A DNA stretch of 64,000 nucleotides from Microbulbifer sp. ALW1 (lineage in GTDB: Bacteria > Pseudomonadota > Gammaproteobacteria > Pseudomonadales > Cellvibrionaceae): assembly GCF_009903625.1 (NCBI RefSeq), contig NZ_CP047569.1, positions 3,512,501-3,576,500 of the forward strand, given 5' to 3'. Of this stretch, positions 35,331 through 43,599 are shown one piece after another (position 1 is the stretch's first letter; each line of letters starts with the position of its first letter). Position numbers and translations under genes: made by a program. The notes under the pieces are model-generated. The model saw nothing but the letters and a program-made list of their open reading frames with translations, was not told the origin of the DNA and did no database searches.

Positions 35331-35446
35331 GGCGCTGGCACCGGGGAAGCCATTGCGGGACCGTCTGTGGCCATGGATGGCCACAGCCGAGCGTTCAGGG
35401 ATGAACTCGTAGCGTGTCCCGCAATGGCTTCCCCGGTGGCAGTGCC
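35331..35446. repeat. composite inverted-repeat element, copy 1
   Basis: 116-base intergenic element. Outer arms of 31 bases (35331-35361 and 35416-35446) pair at 29 of 31 positions. Inside are a perfect hairpin CTGTGGCCAT/ATGGCCACAG (35365-35386, 2-base loop) and a 26-base core (35389-35414) with GTTCA-GGGA-TGAAC. Same plan as copies 2 and 3. Lies 75 bases after the TesA-like stop on that gene's transcript. Confidence 0.9.
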
Positions 35447-35520
35447 GCCCCGGAACCATCTACGGAGCCCCACCACCAGATGAGACCCCAAAATTCAGGC
35501 GGCGATTGTACGCTTTCCGC

Positions 35521-36237
35521 TCAAGAAGTGCACAAGCTATCGGACCGGGTGTCCACATTGCCTTTCAATATCGTCTCCAGGCAGGGCCACACATGATCCA
35601 GCAGCGCCGGCTGTGCATTCGCCGTAGGGTGAATCCCATCCCGCTGCATCGCCCCCTCCACCAGCGCCACCGTCTCCAGGAAGAAAGGCACCAGCGGCAC
35701 CCCCTGCTCCTCAGCCACCTTCGGATACACCGCCGCAAACGCCCGGGTATACGCCTTGCCGTAATTCGGCGGCATCTGCATCCCCAACAACAGCACCTCA
35801 GCGCCGCCCTCCCGGGCCAACTGCACCATCCGCACCAGATTCTGCTGCAACGCCCGCGGCGGATAGCCCCGCAGGCCATCGTTACCACCCAGCTCCACCA
35901 CCAGCCAGTCAGGCCCATGCTCACTCAACAGCCGCGGCAACCGGGCCAGACCACCGGCCGACGTCTCCCCACTGATACTGGCATTCACCACCTTCACCGC
36001 CAGCTCCTGCTCCGCCAGCCGGTCGCGCAACAGCTGAACCCAGCCCTCGCGCTCATCAATACCGTAAGCCGCACTGATACTGTCCCCCAGCACCAGCAGC
36101 GTCTTCTGCCCACCCGCACTCTGTTGATCCGCCCTGTGTTCATCCGCCTTAAGCGCCGCTGCGTATAACAACACGATCAACAGCAAACCACGCGCGATAA
36201 AACCGGGGGCGAGATACCGGAAAAAAACTGCCGCCAT
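35521..36237 (-). CDS. tesA: TesA-like SGNH arylesterase/thioesterase
   Basis: 238-residue SGNH hydrolase. N-terminal hydrophobic signal (about 11-29, ARGLLLIVLLYAAALKA) for export to the periplasm; block I GDSISAAYGI (Ser), block III GGNDGLRG (Asn) and block V DGIHPTANAQ (Asp, His) give a complete catalytic set. Relatives hydrolyse acyl-CoA thioesters, lysophospholipids and esters. Start at 36237 fits the signal peptide; the upstream open frame overlaps the divergent ABC gene. It is the divergent neighbour of a YbbA/YbbP-like ABC transporter, the same arrangement as tesA-ybbA-ybbP in enterobacteria. Confidence 0.92.
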   Translation of the reverse strand: MAAVFFRYLAPGFIARGLLLIVLLYAAALKADEHRADQQSAGGQKTLLVLGDSISAAYGIDEREGWVQLLRDRLAEQELAVKVVNASISGETSAGGLARLPRLLSEHGPDWLVVELGGNDGLRGYPPRALQQNLVRMVQLAREGGAEVLLLGMQMPPNYGKAYTRAFAAVYPKVAEEQGVPLVPFFLETVALVEGAMQRDGIHPTANAQPALLDHVWPCLETILKGNVDTRSDSLCTS

Positions 36238-36292
36238 GTCATACTCTCCACTTCTTAATGCGCACATTTTGCAGGAATTACAGGGACTTGCC

Positions 36293-37045
36293 ATGTCAGT
36301 GATGCTCAAAGCCGAAAACCTTCACCATCGGGTCAGCACCAGTGAGGGCCCCCTGACACTCCTCAACGACATCTCACTGCAGCTGCCCGCAGGCCAGAGC
36401 CTCGCCATCACCGGTGCCTCGGGCTCCGGCAAATCCACACTCCTCGGCCTGCTGGCGGGCCTCGACCGCCCCACCGAGGGCAAAATCTGGCTCGCCGGTG
36501 AAGAAATCACCGCCATGGACGAAGAACAGCGCGCGGCGCTGCGCGCCCGTTGCGTTGGTTTCGTGTTCCAGACCTTCCAGCTGCTGCCCGGCCTCACCGC
36601 CCAGGAAAACGTCATGCTCCCCAGCGAGCTGCGCGGCGAGCGCAACGCTGGCAAACGCGCGGAAGAATTCCTCGAGCGCGTTGGCCTGGGTCATCGCCTG
36701 CACCACTACCCGCGCCAGCTCTCCGGCGGCGAGCAGCAACGGGTCGCCATTGCTCGCGCATTTTGCAGCATTGCCAACCAGGGTTCAGGCAGCGGCTCAG
36801 CGATAAATAACGGTATTCTGTTCGCCGACGAACCCACGGGCAGCCTCGACGCCAACAATGGCGAAAAGGTCATCGACCTGTTGTTCAACCTCAATGCCGA
36901 GACCGGCACCACCCTGGTCCTGGTGACCCATGAACACCGCCTCGCCGAACGTTGCGGTGCCCACCTGCGGATGGCCGCCGGCGAAATCACCACCGCAGAC
37001 ATCCCCGACAGCTACTTCGGAAATCAGCCGGAGGTATCCGCCTGA
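36293..37045 (+). CDS. ABC transporter ATP-binding protein (YbbA/LolD-like)
   Basis: 250-residue ATPase of the LolD/YbbA type. Walker A GASGSGKST (about 41-49), signature LSGGEQQR (about 143-150), Walker B ILFADEP (about 178-184) and the H-loop VTHEH are all present. Start ATG 36293 with AGGGA 8 bases upstream; the stop overlaps the permease ATG by one base. A short insert QGSGSGSAINN between signature and Walker B is slightly longer than usual. Powers the following permease; substrate probably an envelope lipid or lipoprotein. Confidence 0.93.
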   Translation: MSVMLKAENLHHRVSTSEGPLTLLNDISLQLPAGQSLAITGASGSGKSTLLGLLAGLDRPTEGKIWLAGEEITAMDEEQRAALRARCVGFVFQTFQLLPGLTAQENVMLPSELRGERNAGKRAEEFLERVGLGHRLHHYPRQLSGGEQQRVAIARAFCSIANQGSGSGSAINNGILFADEPTGSLDANNGEKVIDLLFNLNAETGTTLVLVTHEHRLAERCGAHLRMAAGEITTADIPDSYFGNQPEVSA

Positions 37046-39498
37046 TGCTGCCGCTGAAACTGCTGAGCCGCGACTGGCGCGGCGGCGAACTGGCACTGAT
37101 CGCCACCGCTCTGGTGCTGGCCGTGAGCTGCGTAACTGCCATCGCCCACTTCTCAGACCGCCTGACCCGCGCCATGCACATCCAGTCCCAGAGCTTTCTG
37201 GCGGCAGAGCGCGTGGTGCAAAGCAGCAAGGAAGTGCCGCAGGTATGGTTGACCAAAGCCGATGAACTGGGCCTGAAGCAGGCGCAGACCACCGCCTTCG
37301 CCTCCATGCTCTCCGCCGGGGATGAGTTCCAGTTTGCCTCGGTAAAAGCCGTGACGGCGGGTTACCCCCTGGTGGGACACCTGGAAATGCGCGCTAACGC
37401 CAGCGAAGAATCCCGCGAGGTCCAGCAAGGTCCTGCGCCCGGCCAGGTATGGCTGGAAGCCCGCCTGTTGCCACTGATGAATCTGGCGATTGGCGACAGC
37501 CTGCAACTGGGTGACAGCGATTTCACTGTGGCCGGCATTCTCGACCACGAGCCGGACCGCGGCGCCAACCTCTTCTCCATGGGTGCGCGACTGATGATGC
37601 ACCAGTCCGACCTGGCCGCCACCAACATTCTGCAGCCCGGTAGCCGCGTCACCTACCGCTATCTGTTTGCCGGCGACGACGCCGCGCTCAAACAATACTT
37701 CGACTGGCTCAAACCCCAGCTCACCGACCACCAGCGGGTGATCGACCTCGAGGAAGGCCAGCCGCGGGTTGCCCGCACCCTGGATCGTGCCGAGAGTTTC
37801 CTGTTTCTGGCCGCCAGCCTCGCAGTACTGCTCGCCAGCGTCGCCGTCGGTCTCGCCGCCCGCCGCTACGGCCTGCGCCACGCCAACTACGTCGCCGTCA
37901 TGAAAAGCCTCGGCGCCGGCAAAAACAAAATCCTCGGTATCTATATCGGCCAGATGACCGCGCTGGCCCTGATCGCCACCGCCCTGGGGCTCGCCATCGG
38001 CTCATTGATCCAGTCTCAGGCGGTAAACCTGCTGCAAGGCTTCTTCCCGGTCACCCCACCCCCGAGTGGCCTGCAGCCGCTGCTGGTGGGCCTCGCCACC
38101 GGCATCGCCTGTGTTATTGGCTTTGCCCTACCACCCCTGTTCCGCCTGGCCCAGACCGACCCCATGCAGACCCTGCGCCAGGACTGGAGCAACCCGGACA
38201 AACGCGAATGGCTAGGCCTGATCCCCGGCCCGCTGTCCATGTTGCTGCTGATCTGGTGGCTCTCCGGCAGCATTGCCATCACCCTCGCCCTGCTCGCCGG
38301 CCTCGGCCTGCTGGTGGCCGGCGCTGCGGTGATCAATCGCCTGCTGGTACGCGGCCGCCTCGCCACCCTCGGCGGCAGCTGGCGCATCGCCCTCGGCAGC
38401 CTGCAGCGCCGCGCCGGCTTCAATACCCTGCTGATCGCCGCCTTCGGCACCGGCCTGCTCGCCATGCTCGCCATGTACTACGCGCGCACCGCGCTGATCG
38501 ACGAATGGCAGATGCAACTACCGGAAAACGCCCCCAACCACTTCCTCGTCAACATCGCGCCCTACGAACTCGACGGCGTCAAACAGAAGATTGAGGGCAA
38601 AAACCTCGAAGGTACCGAGTTCTACCCCATGGTCCGCGGCCGCCTCATCGCCGTAAACGGCACCCCGGTAGAGGAACGGGAGCAGAAAGACGGCGCCATC
38701 CGCCGCGAGCTCAACCTCAGCTGGACCGACACCCTCCCCGCCGACAACAAAATCGTCGCCGGCAAATGGTGGAATGAAGAACTCAACGAAGGCGTTTCGG
38801 TCGAGGTCGAAGTCGCCGCACGCCTAGGCCTCAACATGGGCGACGTCCTGCGCTTCTCCATCGGCGGCCTGGAAACCGAAGCCACCATTACCAGCCTGCG
38901 CACCCTCGATTGGAACAGCATGCGCCCCAACTTCTTCATGCTGTTTGCCCCCGGCAGCCTCGACACCTTCCCCGCCACCTACATCCAGAGCTTCTACCTG
39001 CCGCCGGAAGACAAACTATTCGTCAATGAACTGGTAAAAAACTTCCCCAGCGTCAGCATCATCGAACTGGATAAAATCCTCGAAAACATCCGCGAAACCA
39101 TCGGCCAGGTCGCCATCGCCGTAGAATCCGTACTCGCCCTCATGCTGGTCGCCGGCATCCTGGTACTGATCGCCGGCGTCCGCGCCAGCATCGCCGAACG
39201 CTTGCAGGAAGCCGCCGTCATCCGCACACTGGGTGGCCGCCGACAGCTGCTGATCAACAGCCTGATGATTGAATTCGGATTACTGGGTATTGCGGCGGGA
39301 CTGCTTGCGGCCTTTGGTACCGAGGCCACACTGACAGTGCTCACCCAAAAAGTGTTTGATATGCCGTTCAGCTTCCACCCGGGACTGTGGCTGCTTGGCC
39401 CGCTCGCGGGCGCACTGCTGGTCGGTACTGCGGGGACACTGGCGTGTCGCAGTGCGGTTAGCCAGCCACCGTTGAAAGTCCTGCGGGAATTGGCCTGA
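37045..39498 (+). CDS. ABC transporter permease (YbbP-like, FtsX domains)
   Basis: 817-residue permease with ten or so helices in the usual FtsX layout: one N-terminal helix (17-35), a large periplasmic domain, a FtsX-type helix group (about 255-375), a middle pair (about 390-460), a second periplasmic domain, and a C-terminal helix group (about 680-810). Begins MLPLKLLSRDWRGGELALIA at the ATG overlapping the ATPase stop. Forms a transporter with it, likely mechano-transmission or lipid extraction in the cell envelope. Start and operon are clear; substrate is not. Confidence 0.92.
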   Translation: MLPLKLLSRDWRGGELALIATALVLAVSCVTAIAHFSDRLTRAMHIQSQSFLAAERVVQSSKEVPQVWLTKADELGLKQAQTTAFASMLSAGDEFQFASVKAVTAGYPLVGHLEMRANASEESREVQQGPAPGQVWLEARLLPLMNLAIGDSLQLGDSDFTVAGILDHEPDRGANLFSMGARLMMHQSDLAATNILQPGSRVTYRYLFAGDDAALKQYFDWLKPQLTDHQRVIDLEEGQPRVARTLDRAESFLFLAASLAVLLASVAVGLAARRYGLRHANYVAVMKSLGAGKNKILGIYIGQMTALALIATALGLAIGSLIQSQAVNLLQGFFPVTPPPSGLQPLLVGLATGIACVIGFALPPLFRLAQTDPMQTLRQDWSNPDKREWLGLIPGPLSMLLLIWWLSGSIAITLALLAGLGLLVAGAAVINRLLVRGRLATLGGSWRIALGSLQRRAGFNTLLIAAFGTGLLAMLAMYYARTALIDEWQMQLPENAPNHFLVNIAPYELDGVKQKIEGKNLEGTEFYPMVRGRLIAVNGTPVEEREQKDGAIRRELNLSWTDTLPADNKIVAGKWWNEELNEGVSVEVEVAARLGLNMGDVLRFSIGGLETEATITSLRTLDWNSMRPNFFMLFAPGSLDTFPATYIQSFYLPPEDKLFVNELVKNFPSVSIIELDKILENIRETIGQVAIAVESVLALMLVAGILVLIAGVRASIAERLQEAAVIRTLGGRRQLLINSLMIEFGLLGIAAGLLAAFGTEATLTVLTQKVFDMPFSFHPGLWLLGPLAGALLVGTAGTLACRSAVSQPPLKVLRELA

Positions 39499-39571
39499 TT
39501 TCCGGCCTTCGCCGGAGTGGCGACAACCCGATTTATAAATCCGCTTACGAAGTACAAAAGTACGAAGCGAA

Positions 39572-39682
39572 GGCAGAGCGCCGGGGATGGGGTTTCAGGA
39601 GCGTCGCAAACAGGATGTTTGCGCCGCAGCGCCCAGGGATGGGTTTACAGCGGTCCTGAAACCCCATACCCGGTGCTTTGCC
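39572..39682. repeat. composite inverted-repeat element, copy 2
   Basis: 111-base intergenic element. Outer arms of 32 bases (39572-39603 and 39651-39682) match at 28 of 32 positions, including GATGGGGTTTCAGGA-type paired blocks. Inside: perfect hairpin CGCAAACA/TGTTTGCG (39605-39623) and a 26-base core (39627-39652) with CCCA-GGGA-TGGG. It starts 74 bases after the permease stop and ends 31 bases before bioA. Confidence 0.9.
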
Positions 39683-39713
39683 GCCACCAAACAAGACCAA
39701 AGCACAATACCGA

Positions 39714-40985
39714 ATGATGGATTTACAGTTCGACAAAGACCACATCTGGCACCCCTACTCCTCCCTGATTAACCCTCCCCCGGTTTACCCCATCGAAAGA
39801 GCCGAGGGTGTAAGAATTTATCTGGAAGACGGCCGCGCACTGATCGACGGCATGAGTTCCTGGTGGAGCACCCTGCACGGCTACAAAGTTCCCGAACTGA
39901 ACGCCGCCATGCAAAGCCAGATGGAAAAAATGAGTCACGTCATGTTCGGCGGCCTCACCCACGAGCCCGCCATCGAACTGTGCAAAAAGCTCGTCGCCCT
40001 CACCCCCGAGCCATTGCAAAAAGTCTTCCTCGCCGACTCCGGCTCCGTCTCCGTAGAAGTCGCCATCAAAATGGCCCTGCAATACTGGCACTCCCAGGGC
40101 AAACCGGAAAAAAATAAACTGCTGGCACTGCGCAACGGCTACCACGGCGACACCTTCGGCGCCATGGCCACCTGCGACCCCGTCACCGGCATGCACCACC
40201 TGTTCGCCAGCCAGCTCACTCAACACCTGTTCGCCCCGGCGCCAACGCCCAAATTCGACGAACCGTGCAGCGAACAGGACACCGCAGAACTGCAACGACT
40301 GATCGAGCAGAATCACCAGCAACTGGCCGCCGTCATCCTCGAGCCAATCGTCCAGGGCGCCGGCGGCATGCGCTTTTATTCCCCCGAATATTTAACCCGC
40401 GTACGCGAACTCTGCGATCAATACGACCTGCTGTTAATCGCCGACGAGATCGCCACCGGCTTCGGCCGCAGCGGCAAAATGTTTGCCTGTGAACATGCGG
40501 GCATCTCTCCAGACATTCTCACCTTGGGCAAAGCACTCACCGGCGGCACCATGACCCTTGCCGCGACGCTGTGCACCGACAAAGTCGCGAATGGTATCTG
40601 CAGCGGCGAAGCGGGCGTGTTCATGCATGGCCCCACGTTCATGGGTAATCCCATGGCCTGTGCCGTGGCCAACGCCAGCATTGACTTGTTGATGAAGCGC
40701 GACTGGCAACAGCAGGTCGACAACATCGAGCAGCAACTGAAGAGAGAACTGGCACCACTGCAAGACGCCAGCAGTGTTGCCGACGTGCGCGTACTGGGTG
40801 CGATTGGCGTTGTGGAAATGAAGCAGCCAGTGGACAACAAAACCCTGCAGGAAAGTCTGATCGAGCGCGGAATCTGGCTGCGCCCCTTTGGCAAACTGGT
40901 TTACACCATGCCCCCCTACATCATCGAGCCCGATGATCTCAGTTGCCTGACGGGGGCCATGGTGGAAACCTTGCAGCGACTCTGA
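39714..40985 (+). CDS. bioA: adenosylmethionine-8-amino-7-oxononanoate aminotransferase
   Basis: 423-residue PLP-dependent class III aminotransferase of biotin synthesis, converting KAPA to DAPA with S-adenosylmethionine as amino donor. N-terminal HIWHPYSS and DGMSSWWSTLHGY are BioA hallmarks, IADEIATGFGRSG (about 243-255) is the cofactor Asp region and K273 in LGKALTGGT binds PLP. Start at ATG 39714 or 39717 (adjacent ATGs); no strong ribosome site. No other bio gene and no BirA operator is recognised nearby, so it is split from any bioBFCD cluster. Confidence 0.95.
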   Translation: MMDLQFDKDHIWHPYSSLINPPPVYPIERAEGVRIYLEDGRALIDGMSSWWSTLHGYKVPELNAAMQSQMEKMSHVMFGGLTHEPAIELCKKLVALTPEPLQKVFLADSGSVSVEVAIKMALQYWHSQGKPEKNKLLALRNGYHGDTFGAMATCDPVTGMHHLFASQLTQHLFAPAPTPKFDEPCSEQDTAELQRLIEQNHQQLAAVILEPIVQGAGGMRFYSPEYLTRVRELCDQYDLLLIADEIATGFGRSGKMFACEHAGISPDILTLGKALTGGTMTLAATLCTDKVANGICSGEAGVFMHGPTFMGNPMACAVANASIDLLMKRDWQQQVDNIEQQLKRELAPLQDASSVADVRVLGAIGVVEMKQPVDNKTLQESLIERGIWLRPFGKLVYTMPPYIIEPDDLSCLTGAMVETLQRL

Positions 40986-40997
40986 AGCTTCCGCTAC

Positions 40998-42695
40998 TCA
41001 GCCTGCGGGCGAAATAAAGCGGAATTCATCGACATCAATAAAGTTTTCCGCGTTCACTTGGGCGGCGTCATCGTTACGCAGGAAAAGACCGACCTTGGCG
41101 CCCACCCAGCGGCCGGCACGAGCCTGGAACAACTCCCCAAGCGTACGGAAGCGTCCGTCGGGCTTTTGATAACTGAACACCGTTTGCCCGCCCTGGCTCA
41201 CCGTCATGCGCAGCGTTAACTTCTCGGCTTTGATCCGGGTGTGCGGCTGAAAGTGCTCACTACAGCCCATGCGGGCATCGCGGCAGCTCACTTCGCCAAT
41301 TTCGATTTCGCCCGAAGCCGGCAGGTTTCTGAAACCAATCCAGGCGTAGTCCTCGCCAAACATCAACAGGCCGCCCTCTGCTTCACCCAGGGTTGCGGGG
41401 ATTTCCAGCGTGGCCTGCAGGATAAACTCCGGTGCCGGAAGCTTCTGCAACAGCAGTGACGGCTGCATCCAGAGATTGTCACTGCCCGGGGCTATATTCT
41501 GTTGCGCGAATAGCCGCAGATAGCCTTCGCGCGCACTGAGGGAATACCAGCGATCCTCGTAGTTGGCATTCCACTGCCACGGCAATGCCAGTTCCTCACC
41601 CGAGAAATCATCCGCGAATGGGAGAGTTTTTACCGGGCCGGGCTTGGCCGTTGCGGGTTTGCGATAGCTGGTCACCGGGTTACCCACGCCATCGCCATCT
41701 TCGTCCGCGCCGATCACCGGCCAACCATCTTTCCACTGCATCGGTTGAAGGTGCACGATACGCCCGTATGGTCCCCGAGCCTGGAAATGCACAAACCAGT
41801 CCTCACCGGCCGGGGTGTGCACCCAGGAACCCTGGTGCGGTCCATTGGTGATGCTGTCACCCTGCTCCATCACAATACGATCCTCGTAGGGACCGTAAAT
41901 ATTCTTTGCACGGAAAACCGACTGCCAGCCCACCGGCACACCACCGGCCGGCGCAAACACGTAATAGTATTCTCCGCGCTTGTAAAACTTCGGGCCTTCC
42001 AGAGTGCGGTAGCCTTCCAGCTCGTGGCCATTGATGACGACCTGTCCTTCCGGCTCCACTTCGGTGGCGTCCGCGGACATCTTGTGCAGCGTCAGAATAT
42101 TGTTCTTGCCCGCACGGCTCTTGGCCCAACCGTGCAATAGATAAGCCTGGCCATCGTCGTCCCACAACGGTGTCGGATCGATAAGTCCCTTACCGGGCAG
42201 GATCAATTCCGGCACACTCCAGCCCAGCTTCGGATCGGTGGTATTGATCATGTAAATGCCGAAATCCGGGTCGGGAAAGAAGATCCACACTTTTCCATCG
42301 TGGTAGCGGATATTTGGTGCCCAGATACCGTTGCCATGTTGCGGCCTGGCAAATACGTCGGCCGGCACATTTTTGTCCACCGCGTACCCGGCCAGCTCCC
42401 AGTTCACCAGATCTGTTGAGTGCAGTATCGGCAGGCCCGGTGAGGCATTGAAGCTAGACGCGGTTATATAAAAATCGTCCCCCACCGCCACCACATCCGG
42501 GTCGGAATAGTCCGCGTACAACACCGGGTTTTTATAGCGGCCATTGCCAAGATCCGCCTGCCACGGAGCACTGCGCTCACTGGCCAGATCAGATTCGTGA
42601 TCTCTGGCTTTTTCGTTGTTATCACAACCGCTGAGTGTAAAAACTAAGAGCAACGTCGAGAGCGCCGGCCGCACAAGGCTCACATCAAACTTCAT
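40998..42695 (-). CDS. glycoside hydrolase family 43 lipoprotein (beta-xylosidase/arabinofuranosidase-like)
   Basis: 565-residue GH43 enzyme. Lipoprotein signal with lipobox TLSG|C about residue 24, then a five-blade beta-propeller: NPVLYADYSDPDVV (Asp base), LIDPTPLWDDDG (pKa Asp) and LEGPKFYKRGEYYYVFAPAG (Glu acid). The C-terminal 200 residues form a beta-sandwich as in xylosidases of this family. Removes arabinose or xylose from plant or algal xylan oligomers; probably at the outer membrane. A GntR-like palindrome lies 62 bases upstream. Stand-alone here, no xylan cluster seen. Confidence 0.92.
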   Translation of the reverse strand: MKFDVSLVRPALSTLLLVFTLSGCDNNEKARDHESDLASERSAPWQADLGNGRYKNPVLYADYSDPDVVAVGDDFYITASSFNASPGLPILHSTDLVNWELAGYAVDKNVPADVFARPQHGNGIWAPNIRYHDGKVWIFFPDPDFGIYMINTTDPKLGWSVPELILPGKGLIDPTPLWDDDGQAYLLHGWAKSRAGKNNILTLHKMSADATEVEPEGQVVINGHELEGYRTLEGPKFYKRGEYYYVFAPAGGVPVGWQSVFRAKNIYGPYEDRIVMEQGDSITNGPHQGSWVHTPAGEDWFVHFQARGPYGRIVHLQPMQWKDGWPVIGADEDGDGVGNPVTSYRKPATAKPGPVKTLPFADDFSGEELALPWQWNANYEDRWYSLSAREGYLRLFAQQNIAPGSDNLWMQPSLLLQKLPAPEFILQATLEIPATLGEAEGGLLMFGEDYAWIGFRNLPASGEIEIGEVSCRDARMGCSEHFQPHTRIKAEKLTLRMTVSQGGQTVFSYQKPDGRFRTLGELFQARAGRWVGAKVGLFLRNDDAAQVNAENFIDVDEFRFISPAG

Positions 42696-42757
42696 GGTCT
42701 TCCCGTCTTCTTATCGCTATTTATGCTGGAGAGCTGGGCCAAGACGGCCTCAGAAAT

Positions 42758-42767
42758 TGGTCGACCA
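42758..42767. promoter_or_regulatory. candidate GntR/FadR-type operator upstream of the GH43 gene
   Basis: Perfect palindrome TGGTCGACCA within AATTGGTCGACCATC, 62 bases upstream of the GH43 start codon. It resembles the TTGGT-N-ACCAA type sites of FCD-class GntR regulators such as UxuR/ExuR. Confidence 0.45.
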
Positions 42768-42917
42768 TCTTATCTTTGGTCAGGCCAAAACCCCAATATC
42801 ATCGCGATGCAGGATCAGGGAAATAAGAGATGTGAATAGCGCACAGAAAAGGCGTGGAGGTGCGTAGGGAGAGAGGTCACCGCTCAAATATTGAGTGGCG
42901 ACCCTTTGCTAAGAAAA

Positions 42918-43544
42918 TCAGTACTTAACGCTGCAACCGTAAGCGCGGGAGGAAGCCACTTCAATCGCACCGCCAGTCATAGACGCATCCAACGCGGCAG
43001 CCACGTAATTGGCGGATTGGGGGATTACCGCAGGGTTTGCCGAGTCGTTATCGTCGATCGCACCCGCGTAAACCACCTGCCCTTCGGGGTTGATAATAAA
43101 CATATGCGGAGTGGTCTTGGCCCCGTAAGCTCGGCCCATGCTGCCATCGACATCCAGCAGGAAAGGCGCGCTGGCCTTCAGTTTGTGGCTCTCCGCCACG
43201 GCCACCGCCTGCGCTGGCTCCAGGTAACCCTGCTTGCCTTTCGCGGAAGAGATCACCGTCAGCCAGTTAATGTCCTGGCCGGTGTACTTTTCCTGCAGCG
43301 CCTGCATATTGCCGCTACCGTAGTGTTTCTTCACATAGGGACAATCTTTATTGAACCACTCCAGCACCAGCCACTGGCCCTTGTAATCCTCCAGGCTGTG
43401 GGTTTTACCGACCGCATCTATCTCGGAGAAAGCCGGGGCTTTTTCGCCCGGGGTGGCCGCGGCCATGACCAGTGCCGGGGCGGTAATCAACAATGCGCCC
43501 AGGGTATTCAACAGCCGTTTTACTCGAACTTTTTGCATCTTCAT
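42918..43544 (-). CDS. periplasmic thioredoxin-fold redoxin
   Basis: 208-residue secreted thioredoxin-like protein. Signal peptide (residues 1-28, cleavage after ALVMA|A), AhpC/TSA-like fold with KDCPYVKKHY (about 67-76; C-P-Y-V, so a single active cysteine rather than CxxC) and TTPHMFIIN cis-proline. A second cysteine lies near the C-terminus (YGCSVKY), which may serve as resolving cysteine. 55 bases downstream of the DsbD-like gene, from which it probably receives electrons. ATG 43544 has AGAGGA 8 bases upstream. Confidence 0.85.
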   Translation of the reverse strand: MKMQKVRVKRLLNTLGALLITAPALVMAAATPGEKAPAFSEIDAVGKTHSLEDYKGQWLVLEWFNKDCPYVKKHYGSGNMQALQEKYTGQDINWLTVISSAKGKQGYLEPAQAVAVAESHKLKASAPFLLDVDGSMGRAYGAKTTPHMFIINPEGQVVYAGAIDDNDSANPAVIPQSANYVAAALDASMTGGAIEVASSRAYGCSVKY

Positions 43545-43599
43545 AAAACCGTCCTCTTTCCTGTTATTTCTTGTTTGCGATCACTTACCTGTCAATGGA

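Noticed and set aside
35331..35446. MITE or IS remnant for the composite element
   Set aside because: Ends are not conserved between copies and no target-site duplication flanks any copy; no transposase.
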